NCBI GenBank assembly: GCA_051453625.1
Contig: JBOZIK010000001.1
Span: 170,819,104 to 170,857,666, forward strand
Length of the DNA: 38,563 nucleotides
Direction: 5' to 3'
Origin: Welwitschia mirabilis
Taxonomy: Eukaryota; Gnetophyta; Gnetopsida; Welwitschiales
Below are positions 11,878 through 23,100 of this stretch, piece by piece. The number at the start of each line of letters is the position of its first letter. The first letter of the stretch is position 1. The position numbers and the translations under genes are program-made. The notes under the pieces were generated by a model, which did no database searches, was not told where the DNA came from, and saw only the letters and a list, made by a program, of their open reading frames with translations.

Positions 11878-13588
11878 TGTTAATTATAGTATAATGTCTA
11901 AATATAAACTAAGTGAAATACTTAATGTCATTATTCTTTAGGGATAGCATTGAGTATTGGCTCAGTTTTATACCATTTTAACTTAAAAGTAAGTTAAAAG
12001 AAAAACAAGAAAACAAAAAAGAAAAAGAGATGAAGTCATCTTTAGAGTTGAAATTAATCTTGGATAGGAGGAAAGCAAATTAGCTCCAAGGTATCATTGA
12101 NNNNNNNNNNNNNNNNNNNNNNNNNNNNNNNNNNNNNNNNNNNNNNNNNNNNNNNNNNNNNNNNNNNNNNNNNNNNNNNNNNNNNNNNNNNNNNNNNNNN
12201 CATCTTTAGAGTTGAAATTCATCTTGGATAGGAGGAAAGCAAATTAGCTCCAAGGTATCATTGATTTGTCCCATGTAATCCTTCACTCCAATGTTGTTCA
12301 ATTACCTTCTTACAAAATAATAAAAACCATCAAGTGCTTTCAATCCAATTCATGAGGCATAATCTCATCCATCATATGATAAATGGGGAATCCAACTAAT
12401 AATTTAGTCTTAGATAACAATAGACAATAAGGAATCCTAAAGTAATTGATTTATGAAATTAAAGGACTAAGTGAAAAGAAAGAATTCATATAACTAAATT
12501 AAACTTGATAGTTAAAGAAGTACCTAAGCATCCTAATTATGATATTACTCATGAATTAAGATCAAAGAAAATAACTTTTTCATTATAGAAATAACAAATT
12601 TACAGTAATGGAATAAGGAAGTATGAATAACTCTTTAAGCAATCCTTGACTACTAACTCACTCTTCTAAAGAGTTACCTAGAAAGCCATCACAAGTCAAT
12701 GATCCAAAGTACTTTAATTTTTCTAAGGTAAAAATNNNNNNNNNNNNNNNNNNNNNNNNNNNNNNNNNNNNNNNNNNNNNNNNNNNNNNNNNNNNNNNNN
12801 NNNNNNNNNNNNNNNNNNNNNNNNNNNNNNNNNNNATGAAGAACTCTTTAAGCAATCCTTGAATACTAGATCACTCTTGTAAAGAGTTACCTAGAAAGCC
12901 ATCACAAGTTAATGATTCAAAGTACTTTAATTTCTCTGAGGCAAAAATGAATACAATGAAGGGTTCAAAGCCCTTTTATGGGGAGACATTAGGGTGCGGG
13001 GTGGTTACAAGCTCTTGAATTATAGCATTAGGTAGAATCTTCATCATCTAGCATTAGGTAGATAAGATTCTATCTTGTAGCATTTGATAGAAATTGGCTC
13101 GTAGTGTAAGGTAGATAAGATTTTGTCCTATATCATTAGTAGAATCTTTGTCATTTAGCTTTTGGTGAAGGTTTTCTTGTAGCATTTGGTGGAGATCACC
13201 ACATAGCATTAGATGGAATATTCATCATGATGAATTCAACAGATGATCTTTAAAGCCAGATTCCTCTACCAACTGGTGCTGTTGCCATATGTCTTTAATG
13301 CCACCTCCACATGCCTCTGCCACATGTCTTCAAATGCTTCTTCTACATGTCACCATATCATATGTTCATTGCCAACATTTTTTTATGCAAGATTGTGTCC
13401 ATATTCTACCATTATTTCAAAACATGGTCAAAATATCTACAATTAATATGGAGAAAAACACAATATTTAGTTTTATTTTAAAAACAATAGAAGACATATT
13501 TTATGATTAAATAATGAAATTAATATCCTTATTTATAATAAATTAGCCTAAAACACTTGGTATAAATGTTAATTTTTACATGTTAACA
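11878..13588 (-). repeat. 3' LTR of the 11878-20226 element
   Basis: Starts TGTTAATTATAG and ends ATGTTAACA on the plus strand and is homologous throughout to 18088-20226. It contains two 100-N gaps, each with the flanking sequence repeated on both sides (12037-12100 = 12201-12264; about 12630-12735 = 12836-12950), so the true LTR is shorter, about 1.3-1.4 kb. The U3 part carries the 'TAGCATTAGGTAGA' minisatellite at about 13020-13215. The TATA region (12974-12979) reads CATAAAAG on the minus strand, weaker than in the 5' LTR. Confidence 0.85.
13020..13215 (-). repeat. Degenerate U3 minisatellite in 3' LTR
   Basis: The motif TAGCATTWGGTRGA recurs about six times at 30-40 base steps with short linkers such as 'atcttcatcat' and 'taagattctatcttg'. 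The same array is in the other two LTRs (19650-19860 and, inverted, 38300-38450). It lies upstream of the TATA region in transcription sense, the usual place for LTR enhancer repeats. Confidence 0.7.
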
Positions 13589-13612
13589 GACCCTTTAACT
13601 AGCCTTTTACTA
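13589..13612 (-). other. Possible decayed polypurine tract
   Basis: The minus strand directly before the 3' LTR reads TTAAAGGGTC, preceded by AAAAGGC. The position is right for a polypurine tract but the purine run is short and interrupted, so this rests mostly on location. Confidence 0.3.
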
Positions 13613-15160
13613 GTACCTTAGCAGAGAGTCGATGACAAGATGATTAAACATGGAAAAATGGTTTATGTCAAAAGCACTTCAAGTGTGTAAATAATATAAC
13701 TTGAAAAATTTTGTGACGAATTTTATGTGATTAAGGCATCAAAGTGAAAAATTTATTGAGTGAAAACTGAGATGTCACATCTACTAGCCAAAACTAAACT
13801 TTGTTCTTAAAGTTTGTAGTGAAAATATTTAGGTCATTTCAGAATAGAGGCGTTGATGAATCATGGAGAGTTCTTTTATTGAAAATGATGTAAATTAATC
13901 TAATAAAAAGGAGAGCTATTTATAACCAAATATGTGCTAAATGGAAAAACTATCCATAAAAATGGTTAATTCTTAGGAGTTATTTCTCATGAAAATGATA
14001 TAAAGTGAAACGTAGTGAAGTGATGCAAGGTAAATGGGATGGAAAATGCATAAATAGAGTAAAACCAAAAGCCAATAAATGAATGGACGAACTATCATAA
14101 TTTATTAGCCCTTTATTATATTTTTCTATTTATGGGCTATGATATCAGCCAAGCTAAGTTTTAATCCAATAACCTATAGGGATCTAAGAAATTAATGCAA
14201 ATTCTAAGTATGAAAGTTAAGAGACAATAGTTTACATAAGACCTCTGATTCCCACATTTTTGTTCCCTAAATTTTTGTTTCTACCTTCACATATGTTCTT
14301 AGCATTACGACTTTGAATCACATTGAGAATCCAATGTCAAGACACTTTTTACCAGTAGAGTTAAGCATGTTGTATTATGTAGAAATTAGTTCTGCATTGT
14401 AAGTGAGCATTTATAGCCTTAATATAATTAAAAATGTTATAGTTACATCATTAGAGTTGCATTGTCAGTAACTGCCTATAGCCTTGATGCAGTTAACTAA
14501 ACCCAACTAAGTGATTAATGTTATGTGCTTTTAGAGAAGATATATATTATTTTTTTCCCTGCATCTTCCCATGATCATTTTTTATGCACTTTTAGAGGGT
14601 CATTATCTCATTAGCCTAGCCAGGACAAATCTTGTCCCCATTAAAGACTTTTTACTTAAATAGTGCATTTAAAGGTAAATCCCACATTTTCAACCAAGAT
14701 TTACTAAAACTAAAGACCCTAAGAGAATGCATTATTAACTAACCNNNNNNNNNNNNNNNNNNNNNNNNNNNNNNNNNNNNNNNNNNNNNNNNNNNNNNNN
14801 NNNNNNNNNNNNNNNNNNNNNNNNNNNNNNNNNNNNNNNNNNNNCCTAGCCAAGACAACTCTTTTCCCCATTAAATACTTTTTACTTAAAGAGTGCATTT
14901 AAAGGTAAATCCCACCTTTTCAACCAAGTTTTACCAAAACTAAAGACCCTAAGAGAATGCATTATTAACTAACCTTCATGAAATAAGAGTTTTTCCCCTT
15001 AAAAACCCATAAGCAAACTTGATCTTAACCATTACTTAGGTGATAACATGATTGATTATTATTGATTTTTATTTTAAGAACTTTTAGCCTAGATCAATAA
15101 GTCTCAAAAATTCATAGATGAATGGCCTAAGTGGATGGTTTGTTTATTTGATGAGGTTAT
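13613..15160 (-). other. Non-coding internal region of the LTR element
   Basis: No gag or pol motif was found on the minus strand, where pol would be expected. The sequence 14619-14744 recurs at 14845-14978 around a 100-N gap with about ten differences, probably a false duplication. The 15000-15160 part is AT-rich with no frame. Confidence 0.5.
14745..14844. other. Assembly gap (100 N) with duplicated flanks
   Basis: Sequence on both sides ends or begins with the same block ('cctagcca.gacaa' to 'attattaactaacc'), so two overlapping contigs or alleles were probably joined without merging. Confidence 0.85.
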
Positions 15161-15229
15161 NNNNNNNNNNNNNNNNNNNNNNNNNNNNNNNNNNNNNNNN
15201 NNNNNNNNNNNNNNNNNNNNNNNNNNNNN

Positions 15230-16074
15230 TAAGATAATGATTGTACAAATGAAAGTGCTTGTGAGGTTTTAAGCGAAAGAAACACCATCAAGCATACATG
15301 TTTTTACATCTTTTATTTTTTTCCCAAAAGAAATCAAAGTTAAAAGAAAAATATAAGATAATGATTGTACAAATGAAAGTGCTTGTGAGGTTTTAAGCGA
15401 AAGAAACACCATCAAGCATACATGTTTTTANNNNNNNNNNNNNNNNNNNNNNNNNNNNNNNNNNNNNNNNNNNNNNNNNNNNNNNNNNNNNNNNNNNNNN
15501 NNNNNNNNNNNNNNNNNNNNNNNNNNNNNNTTAAGAGAAAGAAACACCATCAAGCACACATGTTTTTACATCTTTTATTTTTTTTCCCAAAAGAAATCAA
15601 AGTTAAAAGACAAATATATTCTCAAAGACAAACCACAAAATAAAACTAAAAATTCTCTATGTGCGCATGAAGGATCAGGAGTATGGAGATGACCATTGAA
15701 TGATTCAAAACTTTATGAAGTATTTTGAAGTAGGAGGAAAACCATGTAAATTTTTATGCACNNNNNNNNNNNNNNNNNNNNNNNNNNNNNNNNNNNNNNN
15801 NNNNNNNNNNNNNNNNNNNNNNNNNNNNNNNNNNNNNNNNNNNNNNNNNNNNNNNNNNNNNCATCAAGCATACATGTTTTTACATCTTTTATTTTTTTCC
15901 CAAAAGAAATCAAAGTTAAAAGAAAAATATATTCTCAAAGATAAAGCACAAAATAAAACTAAAAATTCTCTATGTGCGCATGAAGAATCAGGAGTATGGA
16001 GATGACCATTGAATGATTCAAAACTTTATGAAGTATTTTGAAGTAGGAGGGAAACCATGTAAATTTTTATGCAC
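15230..16074 (-). repeat. Tandem duplications inside the LTR element
   Basis: A unit of about 124 bases starting 'taagataatgattg' (15230) is repeated exactly from 15354. The block containing 'catcaagcatacatgttttt' through 'gtaaatttttatgcac' occurs at about 15545-15761 and again at 15862-16074. Two exact 100-N gaps (15431-15530, 15762-15861) sit inside. The 15230/15354 pair has no gap between its copies, so at least that repeat looks genuine; the others may be assembly duplicates. Confidence 0.8.
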
Positions 16075-17305
16075 AAGTCTATAAATGTAGAGAAAACACT
16101 AGCACAAGTAGAAAATTTTATGCATTTAAAGTTAGTAGTAGTCCATTCCTTGGCTTGTTTGTATTTAATTAAGAATGTTTTCAAGACATCCTGTTGAGGA
16201 GAAGATAAAAATGAATTGAAAAAATCATGATATTTGAAAGTTGATTCCAATTCTATAGAATCTTTATCTTCTTTACTAAGGCTCGGGTTTTGCTTAGATA
16301 AATATGAAATAATTGGCTCTTGAAGTTATTGATAAATGGATGGGGATGGATCATGAAATTGTTCTTTGCTAATGTTTTTTTTCCTCATTATGCTTACTGT
16401 AGGATTCCTCCTCATGTGTTTGCTTAATCGATAATTGTTGTAGTTCAATGTTCTCTTTGTTGATATTACTTAATGGCTCATCATTTTTTGTAGAACTCTC
16501 TAAAGTATATCCTTCCTCACATGGTTGCTCATCTTTTGATTCATTTGCTGATGTGTTTAATCCTACTCTAAAGTATATATTTCTTATAGCTAATTAATCA
16601 TTGACTAGTGTGTTTCTAAATTCAAGATCCTTATTAATTTTATCATTAGTTTCACTATGGACTTTTTCTTCATTTCTAAGGAATAAGGTTTGGGTTTCAT
16701 CAATTTCACTATCCTCAAGCCTTTTAAGATTCATAGGATTTGGTTTAAAGGATGTAGTAAGTTCTTCCTCTTTTTGTTAGTTTAGTGTACTCAAGATTTA
16801 AGCAGTAACTTGGTTTAACTTTTTTTTTTTTAAGCCTTTGGTTTGTTTGCATTTGGGCTTCCATGAATCTTGTAAGGGTGTCTTCTAAGGAATTTGAAGA
16901 GGGCTGCTGAGTTATAAGAGATAAAGGATATTCATGGGAAGATAAAGAATGATAAATACGAATACATAGTGAAGGGTAAGGATCAAATAATGAAGGGTAA
17001 GGTTCATGAGATGTAAAGAAAGGTGTGGAATCAAACTCTTATTAAAACTAAGGGGTTTCAAATTCAGAATAAGGAGTTTCAATAGTATGTAAAGGGTGTT
17101 GATTTAATGAATATGTAGAGAATGGTGAATGGTATTTATTGTGGTGATTGGGTTGGATGAAGTCCCTTAAAGTTTTTTTGAGTTGGATGTAATCACTTAT
17201 AGTTTTAGGTTGACTGCAGCTTAGAGTGTTATAGGGATTATCACCATTTTCATAGGTAAAGTGGAGTTAAACATGTGTGCTAAATTGATTAGGCACCCAA
17301 CTCAT
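16026..17305 (-). pseudogene. gag: Gag-like relic of the LTR element
   Basis: From an ATG at 17305 the minus strand reads MSWVPNQFSTHV and continues in one frame for several hundred codons with few stops. It has a Pro/Ser/Tyr-rich section (ENGDNPYNT, PYPSLFDPYPSL), the block SNSLEDTLTRFMEAQMQ near 16890-16850 that resembles the coiled segment in gag of Athila-like gypsy elements, then an acidic Glu/Ser/Asn-rich tail down to an open stretch ending at 16026. The usual capsid domain and a CCHC knuckle are not visible. It follows the primer site by about 760 bases, as expected of a gag position. The family call is from memory of such elements and is moderate; the coding character is clear. Confidence 0.55.
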
Positions 17306-17474
17306 TTTAGAAAATGATATACAAAATTAATTAGAAGATTCATATTTTTTACCTTTTTAAGTTTTTAATAGGAGGCCTGTTGACTGAAACATTTTACCAA
17401 GATGAGAAAATGACTTATGTAAATTTTAAAAGTATTTTATAAAGACTACCGATGGTGTCAATTAGGATAAGAGT

Positions 17475-17494
17475 TAAAAAAAAAAAAAAAAAAT
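17475..17494. repeat. Poly(A) run
   Basis: A run of about 18 A between the gag-like relic and the leader repeats of the LTR element. Confidence 0.9.
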
Positions 17495-17808
17495 AATGCT
17501 TTGTAAATGTCTTGTAGATCAAATGATGTTACAGGGTCACAAAAAGGGGGGAAAAAGAAAAAGAAATAAAATTGAAAATGTACACAAAATCTGTGCTTAA
17601 TGAAATTTGATTAAAAATTATAATATTTTTAGTGGTTTTTAATAGTGAGCTCCTAAAGAATGTAGGAAAATTAAAAGAACACAAGGTTAATTAAAATTTT
17701 TAAGTTTTTTAAAAATTTTTACTCCTTAGATAACCTATAAATAAAATGTTAGATCTACACAAAATAAGTTAGAATAAAATAAAAAATAAACCTTAAAACA
17801 AGCTAGAC

Positions 17809-17990
17809 TAGTTTGGGTAACACTAGAAGGACTAGTATCAACCACTGGAAAGTACACAAAAGAAAGGATGATGGATTAGTTTGAGTTTCATAAGAAGAAG
17901 AACCAATACCAACCACTAGAAAGCACACAAAAGAAAGAAAAAATGGACCAATTTGGCTATCACTAGAAGAAGGATCAGTATCCACCACTC
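17809..17990 (-). repeat. About 70-base tandem repeat (2.6 copies) in element leader
   Basis: Units begin at about 17809, 17876 and 17947. They share 'agtttg..t..cactagaag', 'ccaaccact.gaaag.acacaaaagaaag' and 'atgga' blocks. The minus-strand open frame at 17803-17988 is produced by this repeat. It lies between the primer site and the gag-like relic. Confidence 0.75.
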
Positions 17991-18064
17991 GAGAAATGAA
18001 AACTATGTATAAAACTTGAAAAAATATAAAAATAGTACTCCTCTAAGCTACTATGATGTTTTTA

Positions 18065-18082
18065 TCCCTAGCAATGATGCCA
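18065..18082 (-). promoter_or_regulatory. Primer binding site, tRNA-Asp type
   Basis: The minus strand reads TGGCATCATTGCTAGGGA five bases after the 5' LTR end. As I recall it, the tRNA-Asp primer site of Athila/Tat-type gypsy elements is TGGCGCCGTTGCCGGGGA. The five differences are all C-to-T or G-to-A, and four of them lie in CpG pairs of that consensus. It fixes the transcription direction of the element. Confidence 0.75.
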
Positions 18083-18502
18083 AAATCTGTTAATCTTAGT
18101 ATAACATCCAAATTTAAACTAAGTAAAACACTCAGTATCATTCTTTCTTAGGGATAGCATTGGGTATTAGCTTAGTTTTACACCACTTTAACTTTAAAGT
18201 GAGTCATAAAAAGAAAGAAAAGAGAAGAAGAGATGAAGTCATCTTTAGAGTTAAAATTCATCTTAAAAAGGAGGAAAGCAAATTAACTCCAAGGTATCAT
18301 CGATTTATTCTATGTAATTCTTTACTCCAATGTTGTCTAATTGCCTTTCTATAAAATAATAAAAACTGTTAAATGTTTTTGGTCCAATTCATGGGGCATA
18401 ATATCATCCACCATATGATAAATGGTGAATCCAACTAACACTTTAGTGTTAAACAAAATTAAAAAGTAAGGACTCCTTAAGTACTCAAGATCTATAAAAT
18501 TA

Positions 18503-19464
18503 NNNNNNNNNNNNNNNNNNNNNNNNNNNNNNNNNNNNNNNNNNNNNNNNNNNNNNNNNNNNNNNNNNNNNNNNNNNNNNNNNNNNNNNNNNNNNNNNNN
18601 NNNNNNNNNNNNNNNNNNNNNNNNNNNNNNNNNNNNNNNNNNNNNNNNNNNNNNNNNNNNNNNNNNNNNNNNNNNNNNNNNNNNNNNNNNNNNNNNNNNN
18701 NNNNNNNNNNNNNNNNNNNNNNNNNNNNNNNNNNNNNNNNNNNNNNNNNNNNNNNNNNNNNNNNNNNNNNNNNNNNNNNNNNNNNNNNNNNNNNNNNNNN
18801 NNNNNNNNNNNNNNNNNNNNNNNNNNNNNNNNNNNNNNNNNNNNNNNNNNNNNNNNNNNNNNNNNNNNNNNNNNNNNNNNNNNNNNNNNNNNNNNNNNNN
18901 NNNNNNNNNNNNNNNNNNNNNNNNNNNNNNNNNNNNNNNNNNNNNNNNNNNNNNNNNNNNNNNNNNNNNNNNNNNNNNNNNNNNNNNNNNNNNNNNNNNN
19001 NNNNNNNNNNNNNNNNNNNNNNNNNNNNNNNNNNNNNNNNNNNNNNNNNNNNNNNNNNNNNNNNNNNNNNNNNNNNNNNNNNNNNNNNNNNNNNNNNNNN
19101 NNNNNNNNNNNNNNNNNNNNNNNNNNNNNNNNNNNNNNNNNNNNNNNNNNNNNNNNNNNNNNNNNNNNNNNNNNNNNNNNNNNNNNNNNNNNNNNNNNNN
19201 NNNNNNNNNNNNNNNNNNNNNNNNNNNNNNNNNNNNNNNNNNNNNNNNNNNNNNNNNNNNNNNNNNNNNNNNNNNNNNNNNNNNNNNNNNNNNNNNNNNN
19301 NNNNNNNNNNNNNNNNNNNNNNNNNNNNNNNNNNNNNNNNNNNNNNNNNNNNNNNNNNNNNNNNNNNNNNNNNNNNNNNNNNNNNNNNNNNNNNNNNNNN
19401 NNNNNNNNNNNNNNNNNNNNNNNNNNNNNNNNNNNNNNNNNNNNNNNNNNNNNNNNNNNNNNNN
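18503..19464. other. Assembly gap (962 N)
   Basis: A large N run inside the 5' LTR. Comparison with the other LTR, where this part is only a few hundred bases, suggests the gap size is overestimated. Confidence 0.9.
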
Positions 19465-19611
19465 AAGAAAGTTGTAAGAACTCTTCAAGTAATTCTTAAA
19501 GACTAGCTCACTTCCCTAAAGAATCACCTAGAAAGCCATTATAAGTTGATGCTTCAAAGTACTCCAATTTATCCAATACAAAGATGAATATAATGAAGGA
19601 TTCAAGGCCCC

Positions 19612-19618
19612 TTTTATA
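19612..19618 (-). promoter_or_regulatory. TATA box of the 5' LTR
   Basis: The minus strand reads CCCTATAAAAGGGGCC. A TATAAAAA box sits at the same place in the third LTR (38488). About 30 bases downstream the conserved 'ttcattatattcatcttt' block probably holds the start of transcription. Confidence 0.6.
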
Positions 19619-20226
19619 GGGAGAGATAATGGTGAAGGGTGGTTACCAACTTTTGGCTTGGAGTATTAGGTAAAATCTTCATCATTTAGCATTAAGTAGA
19701 TAAGGTTCTATCTTGTGGCATTTGGTTGAGATTGTCTTATAGCTTTAGGTAGATAAGACTTTGTCCTCTAGCATTAGGTAAAATCTTCATCATTTAGCAT
19801 TTTGTAGAAATTTTTTGGTAGCATTTATTGGAGATTGTCACATAGCATTAAGTGGAATCTTCATCATGATTAGTTTAACATGTAGTCTTGGAGCTAGATT
19901 CTTCTACCAACTAGTGCTTTCATCACATGTTTCCAATGTTACCTCCATATGCCTCTTTCACATGTCTTCAAATGCTTCTATTAAATGTAAGCACTTCATA
20001 TCTCCATTGCCACTATTGTTTTATGCAAAACTATGTCCATCTTCTATCATTGTTTTAGAACATTACTAAAAATCTGCAATCAATATGGGGAAAAACATAA
20101 TATTTAATTTTATTTTAAAAACAATAGAAGACATACTTTACAGTTAAAAAAATTAAATTAATGTCTTTATTTATAATAAATTAGCCTAAGACACTTACTA
20201 TAAACGTTAATTTTTACACGTTAACA

Positions 20227-20720
20227 TAAGATTCCTTTAAAGAGAATAGCTCTTAGAATAGAAGAAAGATCCTCTGATCTTTATCTTTGTACATTAGATA
20301 GATCTTCTGTAGATTTCATAGAGATTACATTATGTATCAGTCCTAAGGATGAAGACATGTGAACTTTCTATGCTAATCTAGAATCTATCTTTAAAAAACT
20401 AGACTTGCTTTGGAAAGATGAGGCTAGTAGGTTTAATAGAAGGAGTAGAAAAAATGCCAATATCCTAACAAAGGAGTTTTTCTTTTAATGTAGGAAGGAA
20501 TATCATTTCTTTAATTCAATAAAAATAAGGAAGTATAATGGGGAAAAAAGGTTAGATAATATTCTTGATTCAATCAATAATGTTTCTTGTTTTATTGAAT
20601 GAATCAAGGCTAGACTAGGTTTAAGTTTGGCCACTTTGAATATAGACCTAGACCATATTAAAAATTATCTAGACACTGAGCCATTTCATTATCTTTTCCA
20701 TTTTCATTAGCATGCTAAGG
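20227..20720 (+). pseudogene. Right fragment of the frame split by the LTR element, family unknown
   Basis: The plus-strand frame that is open before 11878 resumes here and runs through about 20720 with only a handful of stops. It includes IEERSSDLYLCTLDRSSVDF, FYANLESIFKKLDLLWKDEA, SRFNRRSRKNANILTKEF, RKYNGEKRLDNILDSINNV and IDLDHIKNYLDTEPFHYL. Stops lie where Trp or Gln codons could have been (TGA after KDEDM, TAA after EFFF, TGA after CFIE). The composition is that of a soluble, charged, partly helical protein. I do not recognise it; a gag-like ORF of another element or a captured gene are both possible. It ends near an 88-N gap (20789-20876). Confidence 0.5.
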
Positions 20721-20876
20721 ATTAGAAGAATTAATTAATCTTATGAAAGAAATGTAGATTGACAAAAGGATTTATCATCGAGATCAGGNNNNNNNNNNNN
20801 NNNNNNNNNNNNNNNNNNNNNNNNNNNNNNNNNNNNNNNNNNNNNNNNNNNNNNNNNNNNNNNNNNNNNNNNNNNN

Positions 20877-21265
20877 TTTCATTTGCTACATGTTTTATTG
20901 AGTCTAGTAGTATTTGAATCAAACAAATAGATAATACTAACTTTTACTTTGTACTTCCTTTTATAGATAGGAATAAAATGTGTATTTTTCTCTTTTTTTT
21001 AGTGTTTATTAACTAGAATATATACATTTCTTTTTACAGTCTTAACTCATTTTTTTAATTTAATTTATCCTGTATAAATATAAATAAAAATGAATTACCT
21101 TAAGAATATCAATCATTATAGATTGATCATGAGAAAATATATTCATTAATAAATTTCAAGTTTCCTACTGAATCTTTCCCTTTTGCCCAAATCCTTTAAT
21201 TATAGATATAAGATGCAAGCATCTTATTACCTCATAAAAATTTTCCTCTCTTTTCCCTTTTTAAT
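20877..21265. other. AT-rich spacer next to the gypsy pol relic
   Basis: The minus strand may hold the degraded C-terminus or 3' non-coding part of the gypsy element to the right. No motif is visible. Confidence 0.4.
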
Positions 21266-21269
21266 TAAA

Positions 21270-23100
21270 GATAATGGAGTTAATGTTTTGACTTTTCCTT
21301 AAGAAAAATAATAGTAGGGAAATTTAATGCAACCACTACCAATAGACAAGGTCCTCCATATTTTAAGAAACTTTTTGTCCTACTTTAAACTTCTTTTCTT
21401 TTATTTGGGCATCATGATATTTTTTAGTTTGTTTTTAATAATCCTCTATGTATCACAATGATGTTTATATTTTTTCTTCTAAATAGTTTATTTCATGTAA
21501 CCAATGCCTAATGTTATTTACTAAATTTATATTTGTAATTTTGTATGTTACAATCTTAAATTCTATTAGCAATAAGGCTTGTTTTTTATAAGGTATATAA
21601 ATTATTGATCTTTTTCATGTAATTATATAAGTCCATAATGCATCATTTAATTTGCTTATCCAATTAGTTTTCTTGTCATTAATAGTTTTTAAAAGAATTC
21701 ATTTGAGTTCTCCTTAGTGACTTCTACTTGGCCATCAGCTTGGGATGATAGACTATAGACATGTCATATTGAATTCCATATTTTTAAAGAATACTTTGAA
21801 AAATTTAACTAGTAAAATGAGTTGATCCATATGAGATTAAGAAGATAGAAGTTTCATATTAAGGAAGAATATAATTATGATTTTAGATGAGTAATTAGGG
21901 ACCACCTTAGCCTCTACCCATTTGATGAAGTAATCTACACAAATATGTATTAGCTCCTAAGAGATTTAGGATTGATAAGACTAATGAAATTTATTCTTTA
22001 CATTTTGAAAGATTTAAGACATTTGATCTAGGTTTAAGACATTTCTAGATTTGAAATTAAGCTACCTTTCCTTGTCATTGATCATAAGTCATCACAAAGT
22101 TAAAGCAACCTATAAAGACATAGGGCTAATAATATCCATATTATAGAATTTTTATTGTTGTTATCTTCACGTTTTAATTTCCTTCATAATCACTTTTGTG
22201 CATCTCCTCTACTAAGTGGTATTGTTATTTTTCTTCATACACCTTCTATTAATTTTATCTATTTCTATTTTATCTAGAACTCCATCTTATCAGTATTATT
22301 ATTTTGCTTGTCTTAACAATCTTTTCTTCACATGATAATGTAATTTTTTTGGCATCCTATTGGTTGCCAAGTAATTTACTAAATTAGCAAACCAAAAGTC
22401 TCTTTAATATTTGTAATATATCCTCAGTTGAAAAATATTCTCTAATCTTATATTCTTCATTTGAATAATGAAATTTTAGTGTTTACAAGTGATCAAACAC
22501 TACATTCTTAGTGTGTTTTCTATCCGCTATTACTAGATCAAACTCTTATATTGATAGAATCCATCTTATGATTCTAGAATTTGTCTCCTTTTTATTCATA
22601 AATATCTAATTACAGAATGGTTTACATGGATTTTATTTGAATAATCTAAAGCATAGTATCTAAATTTTTCTAAAGCATATACAAATGCTAACATTTCTTT
22701 TTTTGTTTTTTAAAGAATTAAAACTATTATTGATATAAAAAATTGCATAATGTTGTCCTTAATTATCTTATTATCTTAATACACATTCCATAGCAAAATT
22801 TTAAGTATTAGTCAAGATATGAAAAGGCTTAGTCTAATCTATCCTTCATAAGCTAAGATCCTCCATTAATTTCTCTTTAAGTTCTTCAAAAGATCTTTAT
22901 CAATCATTAGTCCATTTAAATTCCATGCCTTTATATAATAACTCATTTAGGGGATTGAAAATTTTATTAAAATTTTCTCTAAACCTTTGATAGAATCCAA
23001 CATTACCTAAGAAAGATCTAAAGTCTTATAATTTAATAGGTGATTTTATCTATTTAATAATTTTGATATGGTTGACATCTGTTTCGATTCTATTTTTGGA
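21270..23100 (-). pseudogene. pol: Gypsy pol relic: end of RT, RNase H, integrase
   Basis: Reading leftward, the thumb/connection block RSFLGNVGFYQRFRENFNKI (about 23018-22960) is followed by PLNELLYKGMEFKWTND and FEELKEKL (to about 22880). An RNase H end follows with RWILSI and EFDLVIADRKHTKNVVFDHL (about 22560-22490). Integrase-side blocks come next: FWFANLVNYLAT (about 22390-22355), VCVDYFIKWVEAKVVPN (about 21945-21895), KYGIQYDMSIVYHPQADGQV (about 21785-21725) and KLNDALWTY (about 21655). These match the Ty3/gypsy order RT - RNase H - integrase. Many stops and shifts are present. The N-terminal RT including the catalytic YxDD, the protease and the LTRs are not seen, so the relic is truncated near 23100. 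The lineage resembles Athila-type by the NYLAT and ALWTY blocks. Confidence 0.85.

Larger units (their letters stand above)
11878..20226 (-). mobile_element. Nearly complete gypsy-type LTR retrotransposon lacking recognisable pol
   Basis: Two homologous LTRs, both TGTTAA...TTAACA, bound the unit (11878-13588 and 18088-20226). The flanks are TAAGG (11873-11877) and TAAGA (20227-20231), a 5-base target duplication with one mismatch. On the minus strand, five bases after the end of the 5' LTR, an 18-base primer site resembling a tRNA-Asp site is seen (18082-18065), so the element reads right to left. The internal region (13589-18087, including gaps and false duplications) holds a gag-like relic next to the 5' LTR and tandem repeats, but no protease, RT, RNase H or integrase pattern. 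The length and lack of pol suggest a non-autonomous, LARD-like derivative of an Athila/Tat-type gypsy lineage. By eye about 6 of the last 40 LTR bases differ between the copies, so the insertion is not recent. Confidence 0.85.
18088..20226 (-). repeat. 5' LTR of the 11878-20226 element
   Basis: Homologous to 11878-13588, with TGTTAA/TTAACA ends, interrupted by a 962-N gap (18503-19464). It carries the U3 minisatellite at about 19650-19860 and a good TATA box at 19612-19618. Next to it lie the primer site on the inner side and TAAGA (target duplication) on the outer side. Confidence 0.85.

Noticed and set aside
13243-13510. Plus-strand frames at 13243-13446, 13289-13510 and 19815-20069
   Set aside because: They lie inside the LTRs, antisense to element transcription, and correspond to repeat sequence.
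17803-17988. Minus-strand frame with Ser/Phe/Val-rich repeats
   Set aside because: Produced by the 70-base tandem repeat in the element leader; not supported as a protein.
18349-19488. 379-codon minus-strand frame
   Set aside because: It is almost entirely the 962-N gap inside an LTR; the flanks are LTR sequence.
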